64,000 nt of DNA. It comes from Rheum nobile. Taxonomy: Eukaryota > Streptophyta > Magnoliopsida > Caryophyllales > Polygonaceae. The notes under the pieces are model-generated. The model ran no database searches, had not been told where the DNA came from, and saw only the letters and a program-made list of their open reading frames with translations. The position numbers were made by a program, and so were the translations under genes. The stretch lies in NCBI GenBank assembly GCA_027886185.1, contig WOAB01000159.1, positions 1,426,001 to 1,490,000 of the forward strand. Reading direction: 5' to 3'. Shown piece after piece: positions 43,972-56,492 of the stretch; position 1 is the first letter of the stretch; every line of letters starts with the position of its first letter.

Positions 43972-45375
43972 CAGCTGCTTCTCACGACGCTCCAAAATGC
44001 GCACGGGCATCTCCTCATAAGTACCATTAGCTTGAATCTCGATGTCCTCATAACTCAGCACATGCGACTCATCTGGCACATACTTCCTGAGCAAGGAGAT
44101 GTGGAACACATTATGCACTGGATGAGCCAATGGCGGCAACGCCAAGCGGTACGCTAGAGATCCTACTCTATCCAGAATCTTGAATGGTCCCACGTAGCGA
44201 GGGTTAAGCTTCCCATGCCTACCAAACCTGAAAACTCCCTTCGAGAGCAACACCTTGACAAACACCTTGTCACCGACCTCGAACTCGACATTCCTACGCT
44301 TCTTATCTGCATAAGACTTCTGCCGACTTTGGGCGGTCAACATCCTTTGTCGAATCAAGGCAATGTCAGAAGTTGTCCTCTCGACTAACTCTGGCCCAAG
44401 CAGAATCTTGTCGGCATTATCATCCCAATAAATCGGAGATCTGCATCTGCGACCATACAAAGCTTCGAATGGAGCCATCTTGATTGTAGCATGCCAGCTG
44501 TTGTTGTACGTGAACTCAATCAGACTCAGGATGTCTTCCCTGCTAGTCGGACGATCGAGTACACAAGCTCGGAGCATATCCTCCAGGGTCTGGATGGTCC
44601 TTTCAGACTGGCCATCTGTCTGAGGATGAAAAGTTGTGCTGAATCTCAACTCGGTTCCCATGGCCTTGTGAAGTTCTTTCCAGAACCTAGACATGAAACA
44701 GCCATCTCGATCCGATACAATGGTCTTAGGAATGCCATGTAAACGGACAATCTCTTTCTGGTAGACTTCTGCTAACTTCTAGGCTTCCCAAGTGGTCTTA
44801 ATGGCTATGAAATGAGCACTCTTCGTAAGCCTATCCACAATTACCCATATAGCATCTCTCTGACTTCGAGTCTTGGGTAGCCCAGTGACGAAGTCCATGG
44901 CGATGTCTTCCCATTTCCATTCTGGCACAGGGAGAGGTAGCAACTCACCACCTGGTCTACGGTGTTCGATCTTGACCTTTTGGCAAGTTAAGCACTTTGC
45001 CACAAAGTCTGCTATGTCCCACTTCATGTTTGGCCACCAAAACTTCTTCCTGAGATCCTTGTACATCTTGCTAGAACCAGGATGCACAAAATAAGCAGAT
45101 GAATGAGCTTCTCTCATCACCAATTGACGAAGACTCTCTGTGTCCGGCACACAGATCCGATCCTGAAACCAAAGCGATCCATCATCCTGAATCACAAAAC
45201 TGGGAGCTTTCCCATCCATCACTTCACTGCTTAACTTTACCAAGACAATGTCATCGACTTGCTTTTCTTTGATTTGATCCAGTAGCGTAGCCTGAATTTC
45301 CAGCATACTCAGGAAACTTTTACGCTGATCATACAAGACTTCAATGTCGCACGACTCTTGGTTCAGCTTGGTCTA
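43972..45375 (-). pseudogene. Integrase, chromovirus copy 3
   Basis: The zinc region (HSSAYFVHPGSSK, CLTCQK) and core start (MDFVTGLPKTRSQRDAIWV) are open to a TAG at 44779-44781. The frame resumes with the second Asp in VSDRDGCF, PQTDGQSERTIQTLE and the C-terminal domain (RYVGPFKIL). It is cut at 43972 by the Tat-like element; the chromodomain-like tail lies at 28303-28473. All three catalytic acidic residues are present, unlike copy 2. Another TAG at 45373-45375 separates it from RNase H. Confidence 0.85.
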
Positions 45376-46656
45376 TGCAGTAAGTAGAGCAACTACAGTC
45401 TCGTGCGTTGTCTTTCGGCTCAGTGCATCAACTACTACATTAGCCTTGCCCGGATGATACAACAACTCCATGTCGTAGTCTTTGAGTAACTCTAGCCAGC
45501 GGCGTTGTTTCATATTCAGCTCCTTTTGAGTAAATATATACTTGAGACTTTTGTGGTCAGTGAAGACTTGGCATCTTATACCGTAGAGGTAATGCCTCCA
45601 AATCTTCAGCGCAAAGACAACCGCTGCTAACTCAAGATCATGGGTCGGATAGTTTTCTTCGTAAGTCTTGAGTTATCTAGATGCGTAAGCAATAACTCTG
45701 CCTCTCTGCATCAGTACACAACCCAAACCACACTTTGAAGCATCACTATAGACCACATAATCATCATTCCCTTCGGGAAGTGCTAACACGGGTGTCGAGG
45801 TCAGCCGTCGCTTCAACTCTTGGAAACTGGCCTCGCACTTGTCATTCCAGACAAACTTCTTGTGAACCTTACGGAGTAGATTGGTCATAGGTAGAGAGGT
45901 CTTTGAAAACCCCTCCACGAACCGTCTGTAATACCCGGCAAGCCCAAGAAAGCTGCGCACCTCCTTCACGTTCTGGGGCTGTGTCCAATTTGCCACAGCT
46001 TCAATCTTCTGGGGATCAACCATAACCCCATTCTCATTGATCACGTGGCCTAAGAAAGCCACCTCCTTCATCCAGAATTCACACTTGGACAGTTTAGCAT
46101 AAAGCTGATGTTGTCTAAGGACTGACAAAGCAATCCGCAGATGTTCCTCGTGGACTTCTTCACTCGGAGAGTAGATCAAAATGTCGTCTATGAAGACCAC
46201 TATGAACTTGTCCAAGTACTGGTGAAAACATCGATTCATTAGATCCATAAAGACAGCTGGAGCATTTGTAAGCCCAAAAGGCATCACTACGAACTCGTAA
46301 TGACCATATCTGGTCCTGAACGCAGTTCTAGGAATGTCCTGCTCACGAATTCTGAGCTGGTGATAACCCGATCTCAGGTCGATCTTGGAGAAAACCTTTG
46401 CTCCCTGCAACTGGTCCAACAGGTCATCAATCCTTGGCAATGGATACTTGTTCTTGATCGTTACTTTGTTCAACTCTCGGTAGTTGATACAAAGTCTAAA
46501 CGATCCGTCCTTCTTTTTGACAAACAAAACCGGAGCACCCCATGGCGATGCACTCGGCCTGACATAACCTTTGTCAAGAAGATCTTCAAGTTGATTCTTC
46601 AATTCTTGCATCTCAGCTGGAGCCATCCGATACGGTGATTTGGAAATCGGCGCCAT
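45376..46656 (-). pseudogene. Reverse transcriptase and RNase H, chromovirus copy 3
   Basis: The RT is open for 327 residues from 46656: ASPWGAPVLFVKKKDG, FSKIDLRSGYHQLRIR, MPFGLTNAPAVF, FIDDILIYS (catalytic pair), FLGLAGYYRRFVEGFSK. RNase H begins VVYSDASKCGLGCVLMQ and runs to a stop at 45673-45675. The same frame then continues to LLYHPGKANVV and DALSRK. This is the best preserved pol of the three chromovirus copies. Confidence 0.85.
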
Positions 46657-47346
46657 ACCAGGCTCAAGATCAATTGAACTCTACGTCACGGTTCGGGGGT
46701 AATCTAGGAATTTCTTCCGGAAAGACATCCGAAAACTCCCTCACCACAGGAATATCAAGAACCTCAGGTCCATCCTTCGCGGGTGAATCCAAGTAGCAAA
46801 GGTACCCGACACATCCTTGTCGTAGTAGCTTAAACGCAGCCATCGCATTGATCAGCTTGTCGTTATCAACATCATTCCGACCTTTGAACTTGCACACGAA
46901 CTGGCCCCCAGATGACACCGTCACCGTTCTTGAACTAAAGTCGATCACCGCCTTGTGACGCATCAGTCAATCCATACCGAGGATAATGTCGTATGGAGCC
47001 ATGGCTATACAGATCAGATTTGCCTCAAACTCCTTACCCTGAATGGTAATCGGAAAGTCGGACAGATGTTTGGTTCCCACCAAACGTTCTCCATTAGAAG
47101 ACTAACGACAAAAGGGTCGCACGAATCGTTTCACACTAAGTCTAACTTGCTAACACAGATATCCGAAATAAAGGAATGCGTAGCACCAGAATCAAACAGA
47201 ATGCACACTGAAGTAGAGTGAAGGTATAAAGTACCTTGAGCAATCGGAACATTGGGTCCATCCGCTTCACGCATCTCGTACAAGCGTTGACCCTGACTTC
47301 CAGAAACAGCTGGGGCCCTTCCCTTGTTCTGAGCAGTTGTCTGCAC
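46657..47346 (-). pseudogene. Protease region, chromovirus copy 3
   Basis: The protease motif DSGATHSFIS lies near 47175. A frame break occurs near 47100, where a short deletion is seen against copy 1. GGQFVCKFKGRND and the linker EEIPRLPPNRDVEF follow, with another break near 46670. Protease processes Gag-Pol in the particle in this family; this copy cannot make it. Confidence 0.8.
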
Positions 47347-47399
47347 TGACGGGCTAGGAGTCTCGGCAGGCTTGAACCTAGGTCGGTTGCTCTGATGAA

Positions 47400-48564
47400 C
47401 TGACCCTTGCTGCGACTCTACTCCCTTCTGCTTCCCCTGCTTGCAGAACTTCTGTAGATGACCATCACGTCCACACCCAAAGCACGATCTCTTCTCCTTC
47501 TGACACTCATTGCTCTTGTGCCCAACAACACCACAGTTATAACACTGAACTGAACTTCTGCTCTGACTGGACTGCTACGTTGACCCTCCGGGAGTCATGT
47601 CCGTCTTTGCTCGGCCAGACTTGGCAAAGCTAGACAGTGGCGCAGGTCGCTTGAATCCATCACCCTGGTTCTGACTCTGATTCTGCATCGACCTCTGTCG
47701 GATGCGTCTCTTCGTTGACTCCTCCAGAGTCACCTCCATCTTGTAGGCAGCATCCACATACTGCTCCAGAGTAGAGCGTGTGTGGTGCACCATCAACGGC
47801 TTGATATCTGGACTCATCCACTCGTGGAAGTACCAGATCTTTTGTGCCTCGCTGGATATCTCAGGTCCAGCATACTGCAAGAGATGGTTGAATTTGGTTG
47901 CCAGCTCGGTCACCTTCAAACCATCAGTCTTGGGGTACAGAAACTCCTTGTGTTTCTCCTCTCTCATAGCTCGAGAGAAGAAACGGTCAGTCATCTTGGT
48001 CTTAAACATCGACCAGGTTAACACAGGGCTATCAGCTAAGCATGTACTCTCCCACCACTCACTAGCATCATCCTTCAACTGCAAGGAAGCTATGTGGACC
48101 TTCTCAGTCTCGGTACACATCACATTGCGGAACAACCTCTCCGTATGAGAAAACCAATGGGTCACCCTGACGGGTTCCCCTTTTCCGTTATAGCTGTCAG
48201 GCCTCATAGAGCTGATGGTCTTCAGAGCATGACCATAGTTGTCCCTAGTCCTGACTGCATTCTCCTTGGCAGCATGGTTTTCTGGCTCCTCAAACCTCGA
48301 AACTGGTGGGGGGTTCTGCACACCTTGCGCTTGAGGTGCATTAGGTCGCATAGCATCAGTGATAGCTTGCATGACAATTCCTCGAATTGCCTCTACTGCT
48401 GCAGCATCAAACACTACTGGTGCATTACTCTGATCCTGACCATTGCCCCTGGATTGATTATGGGATTCAGATACATGCTCATCTTGTGCAACCTCTCTTA
48501 TGATTGGTCTAGGCTCCTAACTAGTCCCAACACCAGCTCGCCTTGTGTTCCTTGTGTTCACCAT
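47400..48564 (-). pseudogene. gag, chromovirus copy 3
   Basis: The frame starts MVNTRNTRRAG at 48564, has a TAG at 48517-48519, then is open with FDAAAVEAIRGIV, PDSYNGKGEPVRVTHWFSH, WWESTCLAD and FNHLLQYAGPE until a TAG at 47575-47577. Two CCHC knuckles follow in frame (CYNCGVVGHKSNEC, CFGCGRDGHLQKFC). Both stops are single CAG-to-TAG changes. The close match to the array gag marks copy 3 as the likely autonomous relative. Confidence 0.85.
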
Positions 48565-48825
48565 CTGTTTACCGATCAAATTCTAAGCATTTCATACATT
48601 AATATTCATTCCATAAACTTAATGTAGCAAAATTACTCAGAATAGATCAACTAGGTTTTTTTATAGATGAACTGGAACTGTTACACAAGCTATACATAAG
48701 TCTATCATCCGAGCGCTAGGACAACATTGCTCGAAGATAAAAGTGTTTCACAGAGTACTTGCTAAGACAGGAACTACTACGATAGGCAACGCCGATCCTC
48801 ATCAAGGCGCTCCAAAACGGCCCCT
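48565..48825 (-). other. Non-coding gap between the upstream ORF and gag, copy 3
   Basis: About 260 bases without a convincing protein. The start resembles the sequence upstream of the array gag. Confidence 0.5.
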
Positions 48826-49717
48826 TTAAGACTGGCTACTCGTGCAAGGTCTCTTCGGACTAGGCTCACCATCGAGCTCTGGCGATGGGTTTCGCACCCT
48901 GCTTGGTCCTGGGTCACATGGATCTGGTGACTCAGTTCCAACCTCAGTCGTGGAAAAGAAAGGATCGTCCATAAGAGGTCCTCCTATCCCAGCCCTCCTC
49001 TGAGCTCTAGCGATTGCCTGATCCATCTGCTGCTGCTGCTCCATATGAGAGTTTATTTCACTCTGGCGAAGGATCTCTCTCAACTCAGCATCTGATCTCC
49101 TCCTAATACCGTGCTCAGTGTACAGTGCCTCCCAATCAGCATTAGTCATGAGTGCATAAGCCGGCACTGGTGATAGTTTTGGACTGGGGGGAATAAACTG
49201 CACCCCCGGCTCCTGACTGTCCAATAGCAAGAGCCTCAAGTTGTCTGGCTCCTGGCTATGCTCTTCCAGGTCCAACTCGGGGTCCTCCTCATGATCATCT
49301 TCGATGGGATCCTCATCCTCGGGATCAATCTCGATCATATCCTTGTCCTCGACAGGATCTATCTCAAGCATCTCTTCTTCCTCTTCCTCATCTTCGTCAT
49401 CCTCGTCCCCTTCCGGGACCATCTCTATCTGGTAATCGTCATCGAAATACCCTAAGGCGTATCTAGACGACTCACCCACTTCCTGCACTGCTTCCTCCCT
49501 GAGTGGCTCTACAGGTGCAGCTACAGTGACCACTATATATATCCCTAGGCGTAAGGACAACAGACTCGGGAATCACATACTTGATGTCCTCGGGCGGGCT
49601 ACTCGGGCCTCCAACCTCGAAACATCGCTGAGGGATCGGAAAATCTAGCCTGCCTGGAGACGGCGGGTCCGTCTTGGCGTCCTCCGACCCCCTATCAAGA
49701 GAAAAGCACGCACACAT
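48826..49717 (-). pseudogene. Acidic ORF upstream of gag, copy 3
   Basis: Between primer site and gag an open stretch of 244 residues (49560 to 48826) codes for a very acidic protein: long Glu/Asp runs in the first half, then SPVPAYALMTNADWEALY, a Gln/Met run, and a Ser/Pro-rich C-terminus. An overlapping frame (49717 to 49472, with EVGGPSSPPEDIKYVIPES) probably supplied the N-terminus before a frameshift near 49540. I recognise no family. The place recalls the extra upstream ORF of Ogre elements, but this is a chromovirus. It is not obvious in copy 1 (leader deleted) or in the array leaders. It could be a captured host fragment or an element gene. Confidence 0.5.
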
Positions 49718-49909
49718 CCTACAGGTAACGAGGAATCAAGTTAGTCTTTCTAGACATAGAAGCAAGCTTACTACATCAGACTATCCAGAAGACATGACTA
49801 TGAACGGTGTTTTGAAATTCTTTTTACTTTGAAAATTTCGAGCCCTTTTAAAGCATTTTCAAAAAGGGATAATGATTTATAAAATCCCAAACACGTTTTA
49901 AAACCTTTG

Positions 49910-49921
49910 GCTCTGATACCA
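49910..49921 (-). promoter_or_regulatory. Primer-binding site, copy 3
   Basis: The minus strand reads TGGTATCAGAGC, a perfect match to the initiator-Met-tRNA site, 4 bases from the LTR at 49926. Confidence 0.9.
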
Positions 49922-51562
49922 CAATTATAACACCCCCAAAACTTAACCCTTTTGGAAAAGTATTACCGCCAGTGACCCTAGTGTTCCTTACCGAGATCAC
50001 CCAAGGCTTTACCGTCTAAATACAATTTATGAAATACAAATGATACATAATGATCAAAGCATTCAATTCCAAAATATAACATTGTCAAAGAAACATGAGT
50101 TACGGGATTACAACCCAATCCCGAATAGGCTAACACAGAGTTTAAACCAAATACAGCGGAAGTCTTATAAAGTAGGGTACATCGGAAGTCTTATAAAATA
50201 CATTACAACCAAAGTCATTGTCCAAAAGATCTCAACCTGATTAAAGAAATAACTAAAACGTTCAAAAACCACCGTCGACTCCATAGTCCTTCTATTCTTC
50301 TGAGCTACTTTCGATCTGATGTGCCGAATCGAACGGATGACACCAGCCAACAATGCAGATAACAAATGCGGTTGGTTAGTCTAAATGAATAGACCATGCA
50401 AGGGTACAAAGCAGAAGGTTCTAAGCAGTCGTATTAGGTTAGACTCCTCGTCCCTCGAATAATAATCGAGTACGCTTGTCAACCACTATACTCTACTTAA
50501 ATATGACAAAAGGCATGCACAAGAGAATATTCCAACTGAAGCGAATCTTATCGGAATATCCAAGAGAAGACTCCAACAGAATGAGTCTTTAACGAAGTAT
50601 GACAAAGTCTGGAATATTAAAGAATCACAGTATCGCATTCGATCGATTTAAAATAGCTGACTTAGATGTTTCGGTTCACGACCAACCTCACCGCATACAG
50701 CGAATTCAGATTGGAAAGAGAACGTACTCTGATCAAAAGTCGATACGAGCTTACCTAGTTGCACTATTCGCTTAGATGCACTACTCACCAAAGGTTTATT
50801 AATTATGTGCGTCGAGTAGCACTTATCTGAATTATATTACAAAGCACATATCACATTATAGACTTTTACATGTGTACCCCACCGTTGGGACGACACATCT
50901 TAGTATACGTTTCGTCGAGAGTGACGCACACTGGAAGGTTTGTGACACCAGCTAAGTGTCCTGCCTCTACACACTTGTGAAAGAGACCGATCATGATCAT
51001 AGAATAATACCAGATGGAGACGAGCCACCCCGATACCAGATTATAAAGAAACGACCGGACGAAGTCCGAGTACGTTCCTAACTAACATTGCTAACCACAC
51101 AGATATAGCACAATAACAGTTATAGAATAAATCCACATAAAGGCCCGAAAGGCGATCACAGATAATAGCGATGTTCTAACAGATATACAACCTATTATAA
51201 TATCAATATTTTGTTTTCCAAAACAGTTTAACAAAACCATTTCCAGACAAACAGAGTATTCATTCCAAATTAATTACTCAGATAAACTACTGATAATTAA
51301 TGTAAATATGGAACGAATGAGCAAGAGCGAACCGCCACTTGCCTTAATCCGTAGAAAAGCCTAACGACAACGACGGGATTCCGGGCTCGACACGGGTATA
51401 GCTCCGACAGCACAACGACCTTCGAGTCGACCCATAAAAGGAACCCTAAGTTAGATCCGACATAACCACAGTACGAACCTAAAAACGACGAAAGAAAACG
51501 AAAGGAACGACGCCACAACGACGACCACCAAAGCCAAAAGCCAAAGAGTCATTCTAGGCTCT

Positions 51563-52130
51563 GGCGGCGGTCGCCGTTCTTGGCGGCGGTCGCCGCAGTT
51601 CATCACGGCGGTCGCCGTGAAGAACTCAGACAACAGAAATGGCGAGAAAACTCACCCAAAACATGAGCGACTCGGCCTCCTTCGACTTGCTTTGGTTTCT
51701 AACCACCAAGGGCTACCAAAAGCTTCACAAAGGCACTCTGGAAACACCACCAAACGACACCGGTGAAAGTTCCAGAATCCGGCGAGGCAAGAACTCCGGC
51801 GAGGCAAGAATTTGGGAGAGCTTGGGCTGTGGATTGAGCTCAAAAACCCCTCCCAAACACCTCCTTTTATAGCCAAATGCCAAGGGAACACCATCATTGC
51901 CTACAACGAGGCGGAGCAGGCCTGATTCGGCGCGTCAGAGGCTCGCCGGCGACCATCGGGCAAAGACCTCCGGACAACGACGGCGGGCGCCGCGGAGAGC
52001 AAGGGTTGCCGCCTCACAAATTGCCTACGGCGGGCGTCGTACTGTACGGCGGTCGCCGTTTTTCGGGTCTTCGCGCCCAGCTAGAAGACGAGGGCACTGC
52101 TGCCTCGAGCCCTTCGCGGCGGTCGCCGCC
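51563..52130. repeat. GC-rich inverted-repeat clusters, copy 3 LTR
   Basis: A leader-side cluster at 51563-51620 holds three units; the last has arms TTCACGGCG-like around GT. An upstream-side cluster at 51978-52130 includes CGGCGGGCGCCG and GCGGCGGTCGCCGC. Confidence 0.7.
51863..51871 (-). promoter_or_regulatory. TATA box, copy 3 5' LTR
   Basis: TATAAAAGG on the minus strand, in the same GGCTATAAAAGGAGG context as the array LTRs. Confidence 0.65.
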
Positions 52131-52378
52131 ACCGTGGCTTTGTCATTCTCAGCTTTTGGACGATATCGACTTAACTCGGGATAAAAACAATCGTACACGA
52201 ACGAGTATTAAAATCCAAAGCACGTCGTCTGTATATTATTTCACTGAGAAAAATATTACAGATACAGAGCACATTACAGAATGTCTCCAACTTTCTGAAT
52301 TAAATCTGACGTACACAACGGGCACTCGGGAAAAACCCAAAATTCCGAAAACAACCTTACAAAAATACGGGTATCACA

Positions 52379-52990
52379 GGCAGTACGTGGCATGGCCGCG
52401 TACCAAAGAGGTACCCACATCCAAGCCGAAGCATTATGTAATTCCCAGCAAGAATCTGCCTTGTCAAATTACTACCAAATCTTGATTCTAAATCACGATT
52501 CATTGGAGTCCGCTTTGGCTCAAAAATTAGCAGTAAAACTCTCCCTTCCTGAAATTTTGCGTGTTGAAGTCTTATCCTCTGTGTTGGAATCAGGGGAGGG
52601 CTCACCTGGTGCTGATGATACAAGGAGCACACCGAGGCCCTCAGCGTCGACATCCACCCTGACGCGAGGATTGGGAAAGGGATCTGATCGATCACGACAC
52701 CAAGATGGTGATCGGAGAGACGACATTGGTTGGCGACTGGGTGACGATTTTGCACGGAATTACGCTGGGGGCAGAGGAAAGATGGAAGCACGGGACGAGA
52801 GGCAGCCGAAGGTGGGGGATCAGGTGTTTGTTAGGGCGGGGGCATGCGTTTTGGGGAATATTATGTAGGGAGAGGCACAAAGATCGGTGATGGTGCGGTG
52901 GCAGTGATAGATTTTCCGACGGAGGCCATGACGGTTGGTGAAGGATATTTCGGCGGAGGCTACGGAGGTACGTGTCCAAGACGCTTACCC
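52379..52990 (+). pseudogene. Serine O-acetyltransferase pseudogene fragment
   Basis: Plus-strand fragments match plant serine acetyltransferase (first step of cysteine synthesis from serine and acetyl-CoA). The N-terminal helical domain is visible near 52410-52570 (QILILNHDSLESALAQKLAV). The left-handed beta-helix part follows in shifted frames: VDIHPDARIGKGI near 52645, VIGETTLVGDWVTILHGITLG near 52707, then KVGDQVFVRAGACVLGNIM and GRGTKIGDGAVAVIDFP. The middle of the protein (the DPAC and HKLW regions) is missing. There is no intact start, and at least two frameshifts. It begins right at the LTR edge, so the LTR probably inserted into or next to this relic. Confidence 0.75.
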
Positions 52991-53649
52991 TTTTTTTTTA
53001 AAAGGAGGTATACGGCCTACTTGTATTAATTTAAAATAAAATAAAACGAGAGGTACGCCTCGTGCCTTAATTTTTTTTAAATAATTTCACTAGTATGTGT
53101 ACACATCTCATATTTATACCTTGTATTTATATTACGCATTCTTTCTGCGTACTCTTTCAGAGTTTGAAAATAAAATAAAATGGAGTGTATATAGCATCAC
53201 CCTTATTGTATATTGAACATTTATTACACTTTCTATCACCTCACTTTTGTTCTTGAGTGTTCTACATTTTGAATCTCGTTTTTTATATTCCTTCTTTTTA
53301 GGCTTTTTCTTCATCAAATCAAACATGAAACCACTGCTGAAACTTAACAATTGACAATTTGTTTGACCAATAACATTTCTTGTCTCTCTCCCGTTTTGCT
53401 TTCCAAATCTCTTATTTATGGTTTTTTAGGTATGAAAACTTCTACGAAACTCTCAAATTGAAAGTTTGCTTGACCAAGTGCCATTTTTGGATCGAGATTC
53501 AACATGACTTCCTCATATGTTAATTTGAGTCTAATAATGATCCGATACACTAGCGTCCAACACATATCCTTAATTTTCCCATGACAAGACATGTGACGAC
53601 TCATTCTCACATACGCTATGTTTCTTAATTTTACTTACACAAATCCACA
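52991..53649. other. AT-rich intergenic stretch
   Basis: No gene or clear element recognised. It contains short A/T runs and an imperfect inverted repeat (GAGGTACGCCTC, 53050-53061). Confidence 0.5.
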
Positions 53650-53822
53650 TCTATCTATATATCTTTTATATATTAATACTAAAGTCGCAATTATCTCTCT
53701 TATGTGTCGTTCATCTAAGTATGTCACGTCATCAAATAATTATGTACATTTACCTATTCACCCTTATTCTATTTACAATTAATTTTATCTTTTATTTATA
53801 CAAGTTTCCTAAATTACCACCC

Positions 53823-54424
53823 CAAAATATTTCTCATTATACATGATTATATATTATTTTTTCTTACACATATTCCACCTTCAAATTATATTAATTTCCT
53901 TAATTGGTCCACGAATTAATATTCTTTTTACTTATAGAGTAGTTTTTATTATAAAGAATATGGAATATTTTACTTTCCTTTTACTAATTTTTTGTGTCAC
54001 ATAATTAATTAGTGTCCATAATATAATATGTATATAGATATGTATTGAGAATATAGATGGTCCGTAAATAGTTAACAATATAAGTTATACGGTTCATTCA
54101 CCAACGTAAATATAATTCTGCACTTACCAAAAACATTATTATCACACTTAATTAGTGTCCATAATATAATACGTACGTTGATAATGCCTAAACTCCATAA
54201 TAAAGAATATAATATGTATATAGATAGTATGCCAATCGAAATATTAATTGTTATTTTACCAAAATATTTTCAACTATACATGATACTATATTACTTTTTT
54301 TACCCATATTTTAACTTTAAAATATATTAATATTTTTAATTAGCATTCACAAATACTCTACAAGCAAAATATTTCTCATTATATATGATAATATATATTT
54401 TTTCTTACACATATTCCAACTTTA
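53823..54424. repeat. Direct repeats in AT-rich DNA
   Basis: A block of about 58 bases starting AAAATATTTCTCATTATA occurs at 53823 and 54366, with a diverged copy at 54258. A second block (TTAATTAGTGTCCATAATAT) occurs at 54004 and 54149. This suggests internal tandem duplications. Confidence 0.7.
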
Positions 54425-54427
54425 GAA

Positions 54428-54520
54428 TATACATGCCAGATATATATACATGTCATATACTATACCGCATATATATACATGCCACGTATATATATACATG
54501 CCATATACCACATATATACA
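54428..54520. repeat. ATATATACATGCCATAT repeats
   Basis: About four imperfect copies of ATATATACATGCC, likely a minisatellite. No gene. Confidence 0.7.
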
Positions 54521-54694
54521 TAATAATTTGTTAGTTCTGACGCATAAGATAGTAAGGCAAACTGAATCATTCTTCATAATTTAGTTGTAAGTTTGTTTAC
54601 ATGCCATATGAATGCGCTATTTTTTTATATTCATAGAAGTCTAATATGTATTTTTTATTATATTTAATTTATTTATTTGTATATATTTATGTAG

Positions 54695-56492
54695 GAACGA
54701 TGTGATAAGTTGTACTATGTGGGATCGATATGCTGGTCAATTTGCCCCTTACGTCAAATCTACAATGGAAGAATAAATTATTATTCAATTTGTCAAGCTC
54801 ACAAACTATCAAAGTATAAGTACACCTATAAACATGTTTGTTCATTTTCTTTTTGATTATTTTTAATCGTTTAAATTAAAAAAGAGTTGTTATATGTAAT
54901 TTCTCAAATCAATATAAGTTGGTCAATGCATCGGTGGTGGAACTTAGATCATTATTAATGATCCCTTAATTCCATATATGATTGATTTTAAGGAGAGGTT
55001 AGTATTATGTTTATCTTAGTTAAAATAAATTATGTTAGCTACATATTTTCACTATTTATCTTATTTGATAATTTCTAAAGTCTTCACAGCTCCGATGTTC
55101 ATGCTGGTACGAAAAAAATAACTCTAATTCCAAGTGGACCTTCATATTCTTTATCTGATAAATTCCTAGATATTGCATTGATTAATCCGATTGATGAGAT
55201 TCTAGCAACAAGGTAATTTTATAAATCTATTTATATTTTGTTATTAATAGTTATAATATTTAATGTTAAAATATGATTGGTTTCCCTCCATGTTATCTTA
55301 TTTTGCAGCCATGTAAATTCATCACTATTGCTACGGTGGAGGACATTGACAACACATTTGGATGATATTATCATTCGTGCAAGCAATGTAAAATGAAGGT
55401 TCGACCCGAATGGGATCAAATCCATTGCGGAAAATGTGAAAGCATTGTCAAATTCGTCATTCCTAGGTATTTAATGTAAACTTGAAACAACATAAACATA
55501 ATAATAATTGTATTATTAGTCTAAAAATACATTCATTGTAATGCAGGTTAATGTTACATTAACAATGTAAGATGATTCCGGCATGACATTTTTTGTTATA
55601 TTTGATAGAGATGTCAAAAAGTGGGTTAAGAAATCTGTAACTGAAATACTGAAATCGATTGCTAAGGTATTAATTTATATACTTATTTTGTACATAAGTT
55701 ATACACTATTTATAGTGTGCTATCATACATACATATTGTTTATTAAAAAATTAACTTCGTTGTGTACCAAATTTGGCATGATATATAATATAACAAATAA
55801 AACTACAATCATAAATGATACAACTTTGTAGGTATGTGATCAGGCAGTTGACCTGAATTTTAATGTGTATTACATAAATGTGTAATTGATGTGATGTGTA
55901 TTACCATAAATGTTCAACTTCATTTAAAACATTAGGAGATTTTACTTTTATATTGATACTACATTTCCTTGCCTAATTTGTCAAATACTTACCTTACTTT
56001 CTTTATTCTATTAAATCTATTTCCTAATGTACATGATATGGATGATAGCAGTATGCATGACAAAATTAAAGTGTTCATTAGGAAGCTTTTTTATTCAGGA
56101 TTGATATTGATGAGTTCAAGTTGTATGAACATAGTCGTGGATTCACTGTTTCCAATATGATTGACTATCCAACTTTGATTGTTGAACTCAAAAAGTTGAT
56201 TTCAGATACTCGAATATTTACTATATTGTTCCTATATAACATATATAACACAATATTATATATTTCATTAACTAATTACTTATACACTTATATTTAATAT
56301 TTTAGAACAATGTTGAACCTTTGTCGTTTGAGTCTGAACACTCCACTGTGTCGTTTAATGAAATGCTCACTCCTTCCAAGCGCTCCAGTGACAACTTATT
56401 GCTTGAAGATGAAAACGAAGAAGATGGTGCACAAGACTAACTTTCTACTTCACGTACCAAGAAATTGGTGAAGCAAGAGAAGGAGAACTAAG
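54695..56492 (+). pseudogene. RPA70-like single-strand DNA-binding protein relic
   Basis: Plus-strand exon-like blocks match plant RPA1/RPA70-like proteins in order: NDVISCTMWDRYAGQFAPYV after a possible acceptor at 54694 (OB fold), IINDPLIPYMIDFKER (near 54960), ITLIPSGPSYSLSDKFLDIA (near 55120), and a C4 zinc motif CKQCKMKVRPEWDQIHCGKC (near 55380). DDSGMTFFVIFDRDVKKWV (near 55573) follows, then a tail with TPSKRSSDN ending in KLVKQEKEN (56490). Stops interrupt the blocks, including Trp to TGA before YYHSCKQ and a TAA before DDSG. RPA binds single-stranded DNA; this copy is dead. Confidence 0.75.

Larger units (their letters stand above)
49926..52378 (-). repeat. 5' LTR of chromovirus copy 3
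   Basis: 2453 bases. The minus strand starts TGTGATACCCG at 52378 and ends GGGGGTGTTATA. The first 180 bases on the plus strand are nearly the same as the array LTRs, and the TATA box and GC-rich repeats match too, so they form one LTR family. Confidence 0.9.
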
